From Molanna angustata (Eukaryota > Arthropoda > Insecta > Trichoptera > Molannidae), in contig OY754972.1 in NCBI GenBank assembly GCA_963576475.1, positions 34,634,556 to 34,698,555 on the forward strand: a stretch of DNA of 64,000 nucleotides. Reading direction: 5' to 3'. The notes below the pieces were generated by a model that ran no database searches, was not told the DNA's origin, and worked only from the letters and a program-made list of their open reading frames with translations. Position 1 is the stretch's first letter; each line of letters begins with the position of its first letter. Shown one piece after another: positions 45,476-55,461 of this stretch. A program made the position numbers and the translations under genes.

Positions 45476-46311
45476 TTAATTATACAGGCAATACGAAGAT
45501 TGCTGAGTTTCATCTAAATCAAACGCCTATAATCCGCAAAGTGGTTAAAAAGGTTGCAAGCCCTATTGTAGAAGTCAAACGAAGCTTCTCTTTTAGTTTC
45601 TTAATTTGCGTTTCACAAACCATGACACGGAGCAAGCTTTATTTTTCGCTGCTGTGTTTGTCGCCTCCGCACAAAAACGTTATTCTTATAAAATATTAAT
45701 TTACAAAATAATAAATTGTTTAATTTAAGAAAGATTGATATTTTAAACTCCTTGTAAATAAGCATGTAATAAATATTAATATTTTTTCGTGCAACTCTCC
45801 AATAATAATTAGTACTTTAAATCCTGGCAACACCGTGGTTGACATTTGACAAATGACCGATAAATTATGTTTGCAAACTCAACATGTAGTCTAAATCTAA
45901 GTAGTCTAAATCAGGTCTACTTTATTTATATGCAGATACATTTGTTGTCTGCTAGGTTAGATTTTCTTTCTTTCATGAAATTCAGAGATCAACAAAAATT
46001 TCCAAACACTGGAAGAATTTATAAATTTTGTGACACAAAGATGTTCTGACTCTGGAAGTGATTTCTCTTGAAGACCACAAATCTTTAAAATCGTCGAACA
46101 AAAGTAGCACAAATATGGCTATGAACTCTGGTAAGGCTTATGGTGTCTCCATTAAAGGAAAAAAAGTGTTTTAATTTGAAATTGCTTCAAATTCAAAAAA
46201 TGTCAACCCGTTGAAAGATTGAGGTTATGTTTTTTATGTTTGTCTTCAAACCATAGGGCACCTGAATGTAAGAAAACTGACAACTCATTTTTATTCCAAC
46301 GACCCAGCCTA
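45476..46311. other. Stretch without a recognised gene
   Basis: AT-rich; short frames lack domains. Confidence 0.3.
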
Positions 46312-46648
46312 CATATTCCAACGGATCGAAAACGACCCTTCTAGGTATTTTGTTCCCAAATAAAAAAACAAAGTCCTAGAGTAATAAAAATGCACTGTTG
46401 CCTATCTCTATACTAGCAAGATACTGAGCAGGTCAAAAAAACAGTATTATTCAATACGAGTTTTGTTTTTGAAGTAATAACTTGTGCGTTTTTTTTGCAG
46501 TCGCCATGACGAAGTTTTTTTTTTTTGAAAAAATGTGTTTTATTAGTAAACACTATTTTTTATAAGTCCACTGAATTATTTTTAGATAATAATAAAAACT
46601 TTCTCACAATATAGCCCCAAATTCAAAGGGGTCGTTTTCGACCCGTTG
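46312..46648. mobile_element. MITE-like unit with CCAACGG..CGAAAACGACCC ends
   Basis: The left end CCAACGGATCGAAAACGACC (from about 46319) and the right end GGGTCGTTTTCGACCCGTTG (about 46626-46645) are inverted copies. A further copy, CCCAACGGGTCGTTATCGAC, lies at about 47683-47702 in the left-end orientation. The 300-odd bases between are non-coding. Confidence 0.5.
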
Positions 46649-46914
46649 GGATAATGAGACATGTTTTTTTTTGCAGGGAAAAAGTCTGACTACGGCAGAG
46701 ATTTTGGTAAAGGTACTTGCGAAGGCAAGCGAGGCATGCAATACTTTCGCATTTGTATGGCTGGGTTCGAATAGTTCTTTCGAGCCGAGAGGAATGGCCC
46801 CACTGGTTAGAACTAGATATGTAGATAAAGTGCCAGTGTCGTCTTTTCGTTCCCCAATGCGAAGCGACGAGTTTCCAAGGCCCACTATAAAGCCTCTTAA
46901 TCCTCGTTTGATCG

Positions 46915-47078
46915 TTTTCGCGGTCAAAGGTTCCAGTCCAGTGAAGAAGCAGTCGACGCTTTCAAGACAGCCATATTGAACACCCCTACTTTGGAGTGGA
47001 ATAAATGTTTTAATAACTGGTTCGAGCGAATGGAAAAGTGTATTAAACAACGTGGTGATTACTTTGAAAAACAATAAA
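46915..47078 (+). pseudogene. mariner-like transposase, C-terminal end
   Basis: FRGQRFQSSEEAVDAFKTA followed by WNKCFNNWFERMEKCIKQRG and DYFEKQ-stop is the typical end of mariner transposases (a helix with a W..RW.KCI...GDYFE pattern). No convincing catalytic DDD/E part is seen upstream in the rearranged sequence from 46650. Confidence 0.5.
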
Positions 47079-47285
47079 AGATACTTTATGATTATAGCAG
47101 TGTTATTTTCTTCAAACGACAAAACTTAAAAGGCAAGCCTCGTAGCAGTAAATAACGCATGGATACTAACTCATGGATAAGCTCGAGTTCATAAGACAAA
47201 TATTGTGCATACCTACTTTATGTAAAAAATACTGCAGTAAGCCAAAGAGGAAAGGACCAAAAATAAATTTACGATCTGACAATTA

Positions 47286-47494
47286 AAAATGAAGGACATC
47301 ACTTGATATTGACTAATCAAAATGGAAGAAAGTGTGCTCAATGTAAAAATGAAGGACATCACTTGATATTGACAAATCAAAATGGAAGAAAGTGTGCTCA
47401 ATGTAAAAATAAAACAGTTACAGCATGTCAAACTTGCCAATTACCTTTCGCGATAAATATTTTATACCTTACAATGTTTTGTAAACAGAATTAA
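47286..47494 (+). pseudogene. Cys-rich domain scrap, possibly piggyBac end, with 60-bp duplication
   Basis: A frame encodes RKCAQCKNEGHHLILTNQNG, a second copy of the same 20 residues, then CQTCQLPFA and a terminal FCKQN. CxxC pairs followed by Cys near the end fit the C-terminal zinc domain of piggyBac transposases. The DNA shows two nearly identical 60-base units (about 47286-47345 and 47346-47405). The link to the piggyBac part at 43835 is inference. Confidence 0.4.
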
Positions 47495-48320
47495 TCATTT
47501 CTGCTCCTTTTATTGCGCAGTTTTACTATTAAAAATATATTTAATTTTTTTATATAGTTATATTTGTGAATATTGACAATTGTCACATATTATTTTATAA
47601 GACATTTTAAATAAATGTGTGTTTAAACTGAAACATGCCTAATTTACTTGATTACCTTTGTCAAAATTTTATTACTCTATATCCCAACGGGTCGTTATCG
47701 ACCCCGCTCAAAAAACCATTTTAGAAAAAAGATTTTTTCAAATTTCTTTAAAAATTGTGTTATTTGTTCATTATGTATACAAAAATTTGTGGCAATGCCT
47801 GGTGGACTGCAACACGTACGGCCCGGGATTCTCGAATTACGAAGATCGACGAATCACAGTGCACCACTGTTGTTTCAAGCCAATGTACCTACAGATTATT
47901 CGTGTGTTGATTGTTGAATAGATTAGAGTCGCGTTTAATTTTTATCAATTAGTTCCGACCCACGACATCACAAATTTATTAAGTTATTTTTTATATTGTA
48001 TATTCAATTGTTACTAATAAACCAGTGTTGATCATGTAAGTATATAGTTCTTTGATTGAAACTCTTTATCACAATAAAATTATATATTATAGATCATTAT
48101 ATTAACTGACATAAGCAATATCATACTTGGAGGTATATGTTTTATATAAATTAAATAAAATCCTTTTGAACACGCACCTTTGCAATACAACCCTTTCGTT
48201 AAATTAATAATTAAAATAGTAACACCCAAATTGGTGACTCCTGACATAGGTATATCCCCAAAAATTCATAAAATTTATTCAGAATTTAAAAAAAAAGTTC
48301 TGGGATAATAGGGGGTATAA
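47495..48320. other. AT-rich stretch, no gene seen
   Basis: Contains the CCCAACGGGTCGTTATCGAC copy at about 47683-47702. Frames around 47650-47920 have no domain. Confidence 0.3.
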
Positions 48321-48980
48321 AAAATCATGGGAGTTAAGGTGGTTTGTTTGAGCTTACATTGCATGTTAATATTTAATATAAAAATCATGGGAGTTAAGGT
48401 GGTTTGTTTGAGCTTACATTGCATGTTAATATTTAATATAAAAATCATGGGAGTTAAGGTGGTTTGTTTGAGCTTACATTGCATGTTAATATTTAATATA
48501 AAAATCATGGGAGTTAAGGTGGTTTGTTTGAGCTTACATTGCATGTTAATATTTAATATAAAAATCATGGGAGTTAAGGTGGTTTGTTTGAGCTTACATT
48601 GCATGTTAATATTTAATATAAAAATCATGGGAGTTAAGGTGGTTTGTTTGAGCTTACATTGCATGTTAATATTTAATATAAAAATCATGGGAGTTAAGGT
48701 GGTTTGTTTGAGCTTACATTGCATGTTAATATTTAATATAAAAATCATGGGAGTTAAGGTGGTTTGTTTGAGCTTACATTGCATGTTAATATTTAATATA
48801 AAAATCATGGGAGTTAAGGTGGTTTGTTTGAGCTTACATTGCATGTTAATATTTAATATAAAAATCATGGGAGTTAAGGTGGTTTGTTTGAGCTTACATT
48901 GCATGTTAATATTTAATATAAAAATCATGGGAGTTAAGGTGGTTTGTTTGAGCTTACATTGCATGTTAATATTTAATTTC
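48321..48980. repeat. 60-bp minisatellite, 11 essentially identical copies
   Basis: The unit holds AAAATCATGGGAGTTAAGGT, GGTTTGTTTGAGCTTACATT and GCATGTTAATATTTAATATA. All copies read identically except the edges. Since 60 is a multiple of 3, open frames cross it on both strands; these are artefacts. Confidence 0.97.
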
Positions 48981-49089
48981 ATTTAAATAAATAACCTTAT
49001 ATTTTGTTTTGTTTTGTGCACGATCAATTATTATAAAAATAACTATTTTTTAATAATGTATGTTCTTATTTCAGCAATATCACATAATT

Positions 49090-51006
49090 GTAACTGACAC
49101 AGTAAGTGCATGGCTCTGATTTGTCAGACGTATATGAGTCTATGTTGAATGAAGTAAAGGAAAAAATTATCATTGATTCTGCTTCGCACTTTGCCATAAC
49201 TTTTTACTTATGGATCGATCAGTACCAAAGGCTCAGCTATATTACGTTTACGCTACACTATTTAACATCAGGTATAGCAGTTTCTAATAAAAATTTTCCG
49301 TCATACTTAGATATAATAAATATCAGCATATATTGGTATTTTTGCAATCTAACTTAAAGGCACTAAGTACAGACTCTAAGTACAGATGTAATAGCTGAAA
49401 GGAAAACCGTAGAAAGAAGAGGGACATACAAAAATATTGTAGCTTTTACTGAACTAAATATGTCCCACCATCTATGTCTTTGTCATGGACCACACAACCT
49501 CGTGACAGTTGATGGCATAAGCTCAGTGACCGAAGTAGCAGCACTGAATGCAATGAGATATTGCATGCCAGAATTGAAAGCTGACGAGGAAAAAATACAG
49601 TAGCAGCTACAATTCTTAAATTCTGTTGAAGAAGTAGTAGAAGCGGTAGAAGGCGATCTTTTACCTGAAGACAATTTGAATAATGACAAATTTGTAGACA
49701 TTGAAGACAGAATTTTGTCATCTGTGTCAGGATCAGTACATTCCAAACATATTCCAGTAATCAAAACCGCAACGCCCACTCGCTGGCATAGCGTTCTAGA
49801 AATACTGGAAAGTGTAATTCATGTTTGTAACTGTTAGCGCCACACTCCGATTAGTTGTGGTCCTAATTCCCCTCCTACCCCATTCTGTTCCATCCCATAA
49901 ACAGTCTATCCATGTCCTTGTGAGCGAGTCAAGCGACAGTATTTTCTCCTCAACGAATGGTGTATTTGTTTCGTCCTTTGTGTGTTCTGTGATATAAAAC
50001 TTATTTTGTGTTATCATCATTGTGGATCAGAGAGATCGTCAAGAAGAAGTCAACGGGTTGGCCAACACCGGTCAGCGAATCTCGGGATCACAAGGTAGGT
50101 CGCTTGGCAACTTCCCTCTCTGTTCCATTTTGTCACATAATATATAGTCCACTACTCATCCGCAAACCCTTCCGGCAGGGCAATTTTGCCACAGCCGCTA
50201 TCGAAGCGCCAACAGTAACCGAGATCCCATCAATAATATGCTAAGGAAGATTGGCCATGATGAGCTTAAGATTATTAAGTGAGTGGATTCTATCGGAAGA
50301 GCTTGCGAAATTTTTAAAAAGCTTTCGAGAGGCTGTCGAAATCATGTCGTCACAGAAGACATGCACAGTAAATGTTGCTCTAGTGTTCCGTTCAGAAATA
50401 ATTGACATCTTAATCACCCTAGAAGATCAGATGAATCATTAATTATGCTACGCCTAAAATGGAACATGTTGGCAAACATTGACAAGAGATTCCCAGTTAC
50501 TAAAGCGATAGTAGCAGCACCACTTTTGGATTGCAGATTTATGACCTTAAAAGAGGTTGATATTTTTCTGGAGAAAAACAACATGACCAGAACTTCCATC
50601 CTTTCTTCATACATCAGGGAAGTGTTAAGGGCTAATAATTTTCCGCAAGCAAGCACTAGCGATGACAATGACAAGTCGTTATTGCAAAAGTTGTCAAAAA
50701 AAACACAGCATTAATGCTTGCCAAGAGGATCCAATAGAGCAGGAATGCTGGCGTTACATTACAGCAGCCGACCCAACGGAACCAAATGATGGAGATCTGC
50801 TATCGTTTTGGAATAGCAAGAAAGAGGTGTTTCTATCCCTTTTTGCTCTTGCTAAAACAATACTCTGTGTGCCTGCCACTAACACACCTAGTGAAAGGGT
50901 GTTCTCCATAGGCGGATTAACTATTACAGCAAAAAGATCTCGCCTTAATCCAGTTAGGGTTAATAAAATTCTATTTGTGCATGATAATTATAAAATAATT
51001 CAATAA
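49090..51006 (+). pseudogene. hAT-family transposase, broken and interrupted
   Basis: Frames in order give ASHFAITFYLWIDQYQRLSY (the start of the catalytic core), NMSHHLCLCHGPHNLVTVDG, and TPTRWHSVLEILESV. After an inserted solo LTR come LRKIGHDELKIIK and LAKFLKSFREAVEIMSSQ, then RFPVTKAIVAAPLLDCRF. The end is DLLSFWNSKKEVFLSLFALA and CVPATNTPSERVFSIGGLTI, the hATC dimerisation domain. Several stops and shifts (49356, 49600, 50275, 50440, 50712) make it dead. It is a different lineage from the hAT element at 55460-56760. Confidence 0.8.
49832..50214. repeat. Solo LTR, 383 bp, inside the hAT transposase
   Basis: Begins TGTTAGCGCC and ends GGCGC-like CGCCAACA, with inverted termini. It is flanked by a perfect 5-bp duplication GTAAC (49827-49831 and 50215-50219). 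It cuts the hAT coding sequence between ILESV and LRKIGH. No internal retroelement genes remain, so it is the product of LTR-LTR recombination. The superfamily is not determined. Confidence 0.85.
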
Positions 51007-51149
51007 AGGTATAAAACAGTGTTAATTTAAAATTAACATGCAAAAGACAAAAATATTAACTACATTCAAACATAACTTCAAAATAGACATCCAAACATAA
51101 CTTCAATAGAAACTGAAACACTTATTTAATAAAGAAATCCCAATATGCC

Positions 51150-51300
51150 TGAAAAGAAAGATGTTTGACACATGTATCCTATAGACCAATGTTAACATAT
51201 GGCATAGAGACGACCACACTAACAACAAAAAGCATACACAAACTGAAATGTACGCAGCGAGCCATGGAGAGACAGATGCTCGGCGTGAGAACTTGAACCT
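51150..51300 (+). pseudogene. RTE-like reverse transcriptase scrap
   Basis: KRKMFDTCIL, then after a one-base shift PMLTYGIETTTLTTKSIHKL and KCTQRAMERQMLGVR. This is the region after the palm in RTE-like elements (LTYG.ETW...K...QR.MER.MLG). Confidence 0.55.
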
Positions 51301-51329
51301 TGCACTTGAACTTAGAACTTGAACCTTGT

Positions 51330-51485
51330 AATGGAGCTGTAGCCTTAAAGAAAATAGCTATATATGTCAGATTTTCATATCAAGATCTTATTGATCAAAT
51401 AGAAGTTAAATTTAAAGAAAAATTTATTATGAGATATATAGCAAAATATAATAAATGGCCATTAATAAATATAGATAGATTACTT
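51330..51485 (+). pseudogene. Possible endogenous rhabdovirus-like L fragment, upstream piece
   Basis: A frame with IEVKFKEKFIMRYIAKY and NKWPLINIDRL has the look of the segment that lies before the next polymerase part (55045-55461) in mononegavirus L proteins. It runs in the same direction and ends at the left end of DNA transposon 2. If right, the transposon split one viral insertion. It has no start or stop of its own and is a fossil. Confidence 0.35.
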
Positions 51486-52186
51486 CCTAATGATATCGTC
51501 AGTGAAAGTCCAATACCGCTTATGAGCCATACATTTCAAAATACGTATTTTTGGCGCTTTTAGTAGAACGGCACACGCCGCGTTGACTGGCGCATTCAAA
51601 TTTTGAAATTGACCAATAGATAGCGTTCACTTGTTTAAAGTCAATACCGCAAATGAACCATCCACACGAAAGATGAAAGCAATAACGCGTATAATCCCTA
51701 GATGCAATACAGCGGATAAGCTGTATTGGATTTGCATGAAAGCAATACCGCAAAAGCGCCATACGTAACTGACAGTTCCCAACTAAACTTGGTAGGATAA
51801 AGTCGCGCACCAATATCAAGCTCATTTTTTTTTAAGTTTTCAAGCAGAATAAGCAAGTGAGTATTTGTTTACTAAACTTATTTGTAGCATAAACAATTTA
51901 AATACATAATATTGTATATTATAAAGACCCTTAGTATGTATAAGTAGTATGCATGTTTATAAGTGTATTCTTTTATATTGCTTTTGATATATTATATGTG
52001 TATAAATATGTAGACACAACAGACTGTTATGTATAGAGATATTTGGGCGATAGCCTGTATCTGTGCTAAATAGAATAAAATAAATAAAATACATTTTATA
52101 AATATTTTTCGGTAATTTGCGAACAAAATATTATGGCCTAATACTTCGGATAATAGTCTAATTATTGTAATTTACTTCTCACAGAA

Positions 52187-53197
52187 ATGAATGGATCTTC
52201 TTCGGATGACGACATTGAAGGCGTAATATCCAACTTATTGGAGAGTGAGTTTATATCTCCAATGACAAAAAAGGCTCTTCAACCAAAATATCCAACAAAA
52301 TTTATGAAAGAAGACTTGTGTGAAGATTCCCTCGTGTTACAGTCGGTTTCAGAAGTCTTAGCAGAAGACACAACAATTCCTGTCATATTTGAATACATCG
52401 ACAACAAAGAGATAGATATTTCTGAGGAACTACTCGACAACGATGTATCAGCATCTACTTTAGAGGAACTGCATGTTAATAATGTAGCAATGCTTTCAGA
52501 AATACGGGATGACCACGCAAGCACTAGTGGAATGAACCAGACACCATCATTGATTCGGAACATCTTGTCTAGTGAAGATGAACTGTCGTCTGTATCAGAT
52601 GCCGGTGATCCTAGTTTTCAATTGCCCCTGGAGAATTCTGAATCAGACTCATCATTGAATAATGAAAATATTGACATTCATAATAGTTTAACTAGAGAAG
52701 AACCCATTTTTTATGGTGATTTAAATGAGTCAAGAAAAAGGAGCAAGATACCACGCAAAGCTGATTGGAAGAGAAATAAAAATGAGAAATTGCGAATGAA
52801 GGGACAGTCGTACATTGGCTTTACAAAGATTAATGGGAAATATAAGCAAGATATTGAAAGACCCGAGAGAAAGATGGGCCCAGGGTGCAAGTCGACTGCT
52901 TGTAAAAAATCAAAACAGCGCAATTGTTACAAATTTCAAGAAGTGGATCGAGAGTTAATTTTCAAAAACTATTGGATGAAATCCTGGAGCGAAAAGAAGG
53001 TATTTGTTTTGAGCATGGTTGACATAATTACTCCAAAGCGAAAAAGGGTTACAGGTCCATCCAGGCGAGGGGAAAGTAGGGTTTATTATCTGAAATTAAA
53101 TGGTTGTAAGGAAAAAGTGTGTTCTCAAATGTTTTTAAGCACTCTAGGAATTAAAGAATGGACTGTGCGCTTGGGTAACACCAAAAAAAATAGCTAA
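52187..53197 (+). CDS. DUF7869-like putative transposase 2, N-terminal part
   Basis: ATG at 52187 directly follows an acceptor-like TTACTTCTCACAG, so a 5' untranslated exon (possible donor CAAGTGAGT near 51856) is likely. This mirrors the intron at the same place in transposon 1. The 336 codons begin with acidic Ser/Asp/Glu-rich sequence (SSSDDDIEGV, SSEDELSSVSDAGD). A basic segment (RKRSKIPRKADWKRNKNEK), a Cys-containing GPGCKSTACKKS, FQEVDRELIFKNYWMKSW and KRKRVTGPSRRGESR follow. The last three align with the N-terminal protein at 24287-25427. After RLGNTKKNS the frame stops at 53195-53197, following an A8 run. The next frame continues the family, so a one-base frameshift is likely. Confidence 0.55.
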   Translation: MNGSSSDDDIEGVISNLLESEFISPMTKKALQPKYPTKFMKEDLCEDSLVLQSVSEVLAEDTTIPVIFEYIDNKEIDISEELLDNDVSASTLEELHVNNVAMLSEIRDDHASTSGMNQTPSLIRNILSSEDELSSVSDAGDPSFQLPLENSESDSSLNNENIDIHNSLTREEPIFYGDLNESRKRSKIPRKADWKRNKNEKLRMKGQSYIGFTKINGKYKQDIERPERKMGPGCKSTACKKSKQRNCYKFQEVDRELIFKNYWMKSWSEKKVFVLSMVDIITPKRKRVTGPSRRGESRVYYLKLNGCKEKVCSQMFLSTLGIKEWTVRLGNTKKNS

Positions 53198-53222
53198 CAG
53201 TGGCACTGAAGTGGAAACAACA

Positions 53223-54416
53223 ATGGAGTCTAATGATAGACAACAAATCCTTGAAAACTTTTTAATCTCTCTGCCTAAATTACCATCTCATTATTGCCGT
53301 AGTACTTCTACGAAACTGTACTTAGAGCCGATAATAACATCAAAAATGCAAGTTTATAAAATCTACGAGAAATCTTGCAATAACACTAAACCTCTATCAA
53401 GACCAATATTTTGCAGTGAAATGGAAAAGAAAAATATTTCCGTTTATCAACCAAAAAAAGATCAATGCAACACATGTTGCAGTTACAAGGTTGGATCTAT
53501 TTCTGAAGAAGAATGGGTGAAGCATAACAATTTAAAGCTTAGAGCTCGAAAGGAAAAAGAAATGGACAAAAAGAAAGGCCAGGAAGGTACCGCTCATGTT
53601 TATACATGTGATTTACAAGCAGTAAAATTAGCTCCTATGCTTAACGCTAATGCGCTTTATTTCAAACAAAAATTGGCTGTCCACAATTTTACGTTTTATA
53701 ACCTCGGAACATCAGAAGTCCACTGCTACTGGTTCAATGAATCAGAAGCAGATCTGAAAGCGTCAACATTTGTCTCGTGTGTCATAGACAAGCTATGCAA
53801 CGATATAAATAAAAATGTGTTACCCGTTATAATTTATTCAGACAGTTGCACATACCAAAACCGTAATTGTATAATGGCAAATGCCTTATTAAAACTTTCA
53901 GTACAAAAAAAAATTACCATCACTCAAAATTTTCTGGAAAAGGGTCACACTCAAATGGAGTGTGATTCTGTGCATTCTGCCATCGAATGCAAAATTAAAA
54001 AACGAGAAATGTATTTGCCAAGTCAATATGCAAGCGCCTCAAAAGAAGCTCGGGAAAAACCATTCCCATATGAGGTGAAAGAAGTAAGCCACATTTTTTT
54101 CCGAGATTACGCGGTTAAAACGATGTGGACTTATGATTCAATAAGGCCTGGACGCGTAGCCAAAGATCCAGTAGTGACGGATATCAAAGTTCTGCGATAT
54201 GATCCTAATGGAATAATTAGTTATAAATTGAATTACGATGACGATTTTAAGGAGTTGCCACGCCGTCCAAAGAAAATTAATTACGATGATGTAGAACCAC
54301 CTCTTTTCACAGAGTGGCTGAAAATATCCGCAGAAAAATGGAAAAATCTTCAAGAGCTCAAGTTTTTGATTCCCGAAGATTGTAGACTATTTTATGATGC
54401 ATTGCCTCACTTTTAA
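53223..54416 (+). CDS. DUF7869-like putative transposase 2, catalytic part
   Basis: First ATG of this frame at 53223, although the frame is open from before 53211. Motifs run in the family order: SHYCRSTSTKLYLEP; CxxC in PKKDQCNTCC; Asp of YTCDLQAVK (codon 53610); Asp of IIYSDSCTYQNRN (53841); Asp and Glu of GHTQMECDSVHSAIE (53964 and 53985). Spacing is 77, 41 and 7 residues. The end is EDCRLFYDALPHF-stop. Identity with the copy at 25412-26839 is clearly partial, so the two elements belong to different subfamilies. Apart from the frameshift before it, this half is intact. Function as a nuclease or transposase is inferred from the acidic residues and the inverted ends. Confidence 0.6.
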   Translation: MESNDRQQILENFLISLPKLPSHYCRSTSTKLYLEPIITSKMQVYKIYEKSCNNTKPLSRPIFCSEMEKKNISVYQPKKDQCNTCCSYKVGSISEEEWVKHNNLKLRARKEKEMDKKKGQEGTAHVYTCDLQAVKLAPMLNANALYFKQKLAVHNFTFYNLGTSEVHCYWFNESEADLKASTFVSCVIDKLCNDINKNVLPVIIYSDSCTYQNRNCIMANALLKLSVQKKITITQNFLEKGHTQMECDSVHSAIECKIKKREMYLPSQYASASKEAREKPFPYEVKEVSHIFFRDYAVKTMWTYDSIRPGRVAKDPVVTDIKVLRYDPNGIISYKLNYDDDFKELPRRPKKINYDDVEPPLFTEWLKISAEKWKNLQELKFLIPEDCRLFYDALPHF

Positions 54417-54419
54417 TGT

Positions 54420-54984
54420 TTTTTTTTTCGCTTTGAATTAATTGAGGTTCGAAGAAATAGTGATTTTATTTTTTGTAAGTCAAAAAAGGTTTTATTTTTG
54501 TTTTGCTAATTCTTCGGTACCTAATTTTGATACTTTTTTCTTTAATATAAATACTATAAATATAATTATAATTTCATGTTTCCAATTTTGTTTTCACTAG
54601 TTTGTTTTTTTACTTTTGTAAGTAAACATTATTCGTTATGTAATTTTTCTTTTATTTAGACCCCATTCCAATAATATATATTTCAAATTAATAAATAAAT
54701 TTTGAGTTGCTATTTATTTGTATGAATTTATTTGTGCATTTCCGTAGATTGTAAACGGCAAAACCGCGTAAGGTCTGTCTGATTTACAAATATTTCTATG
54801 GCAATATCGCGTATGTGACAACAATTTTTCTAAGTGATTTTTCTAATTGTTCATAAAAGCAAATGTCAGTAAAACTATAATTTTTATTATAAAACAGTAA
54901 CGCAAAATAAACTGCATTTAAATTTATTTTTTATCTTTTTTATTGACGAAATAAATAGGTTTTTTGTCCCTCCTGAACATTTTC
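54420..54984. other. 3' non-coding part of DNA transposon 2
   Basis: AT-rich. Contains GGCAATATCGCGTATG (about 54798) and AAAACCGCGTAAGG (about 54761), weak relatives of the CAATACCGC motif. Confidence 0.4.
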
Positions 54985-55044
54985 ATAAATGGTACTTCCG
55001 CGGTATTGTACTTACACTGACGATATAATCAGAATAAGCTATGA

Positions 55045-55461
55045 AAGAAAACAATCATTTCCTATAAAGGATAGATATTATAACAGAAAACATTTAAATC
55101 TTATTTCTTTTGAGAAAACATTTCCTATAAATCCTAAATTTGTTATTATAGAGATGTTATCAGATAAATCAATGTCTTTATTTACTGATGAACTCATTAA
55201 AAGTACAAATGAAAAAAAAGGTGTAGTAAATGCTTTAGACAGATCCGTTTTAATTAAGTGGCTAGACTCTGACTTACAAGATCCTGAGGAATTTCTAATG
55301 GATATTGATATAAATGGATTTAAAGACAATGAAAAACCTTTGGGGTAAAGGAGAAAGAAAGAGAGGGAAAAGCTAAACCTCGTTTATTTGGACTTATGAC
55401 TATGTATAAGAGAATGTATATTGTTTTAACTGAATCTTTACTTGCTGAATATCTTATACCA
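55045..55461 (+). pseudogene. Endogenous rhabdovirus-like RNA polymerase (L) fragment
   Basis: About 100 codons to 55345, then a shift of frame, then about 39 more codons to 55461. The second part shows the order KEKERE, PRLFGLM, RMYIVLTE and LLAEYLIP. This corresponds to a conserved L-protein segment (a KERE-type motif followed by R.F.LM and TE) shared by rhabdoviruses and relatives. The first part, with a MLSDKSMSLF-like stretch and FLMDIDINGF, sits where expected upstream. Catalytic GDN lies further on and is missing: a hAT transposon end begins at 55460. It is an old integrated viral copy (EVE), non-functional, with one frameshift. The viral genus is not determined. Confidence 0.7.

Larger units (their letters stand above)
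51486..55032 (+). mobile_element. DNA transposon 2 with DUF7869-like gene
   Basis: The left end (51486-51525) and the reverse complement of the right end (54985-55032) match over about 45 bases, including GATATCGTCAGTG and CAATACCGC, with several differences. The CAATACCGC motif followed by a loose AAATGAACCAT occurs three times at the left (about 51515, 51641, 51743), and once inverted at the right end (54993-55001). Such subterminal repeats are usual transposase-binding sites. The interior holds the two-frame gene 52187-54416. It lies between two pieces of a viral fossil. Confidence 0.6.

Noticed and set aside
45151..45513. Ser/Pro-rich - strand frame
   Set aside because: Minisatellite translation.
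46671..46979. Coding frame MQGKSLTTAEILVKV as a gene
   Set aside because: No domain recognised; it overlaps in another frame the mariner end, which has clear motifs.
48275..48986. Open frames of more than 200 codons on both strands
   Set aside because: Artefact of the 60-bp period; identical DNA copies, no domain.
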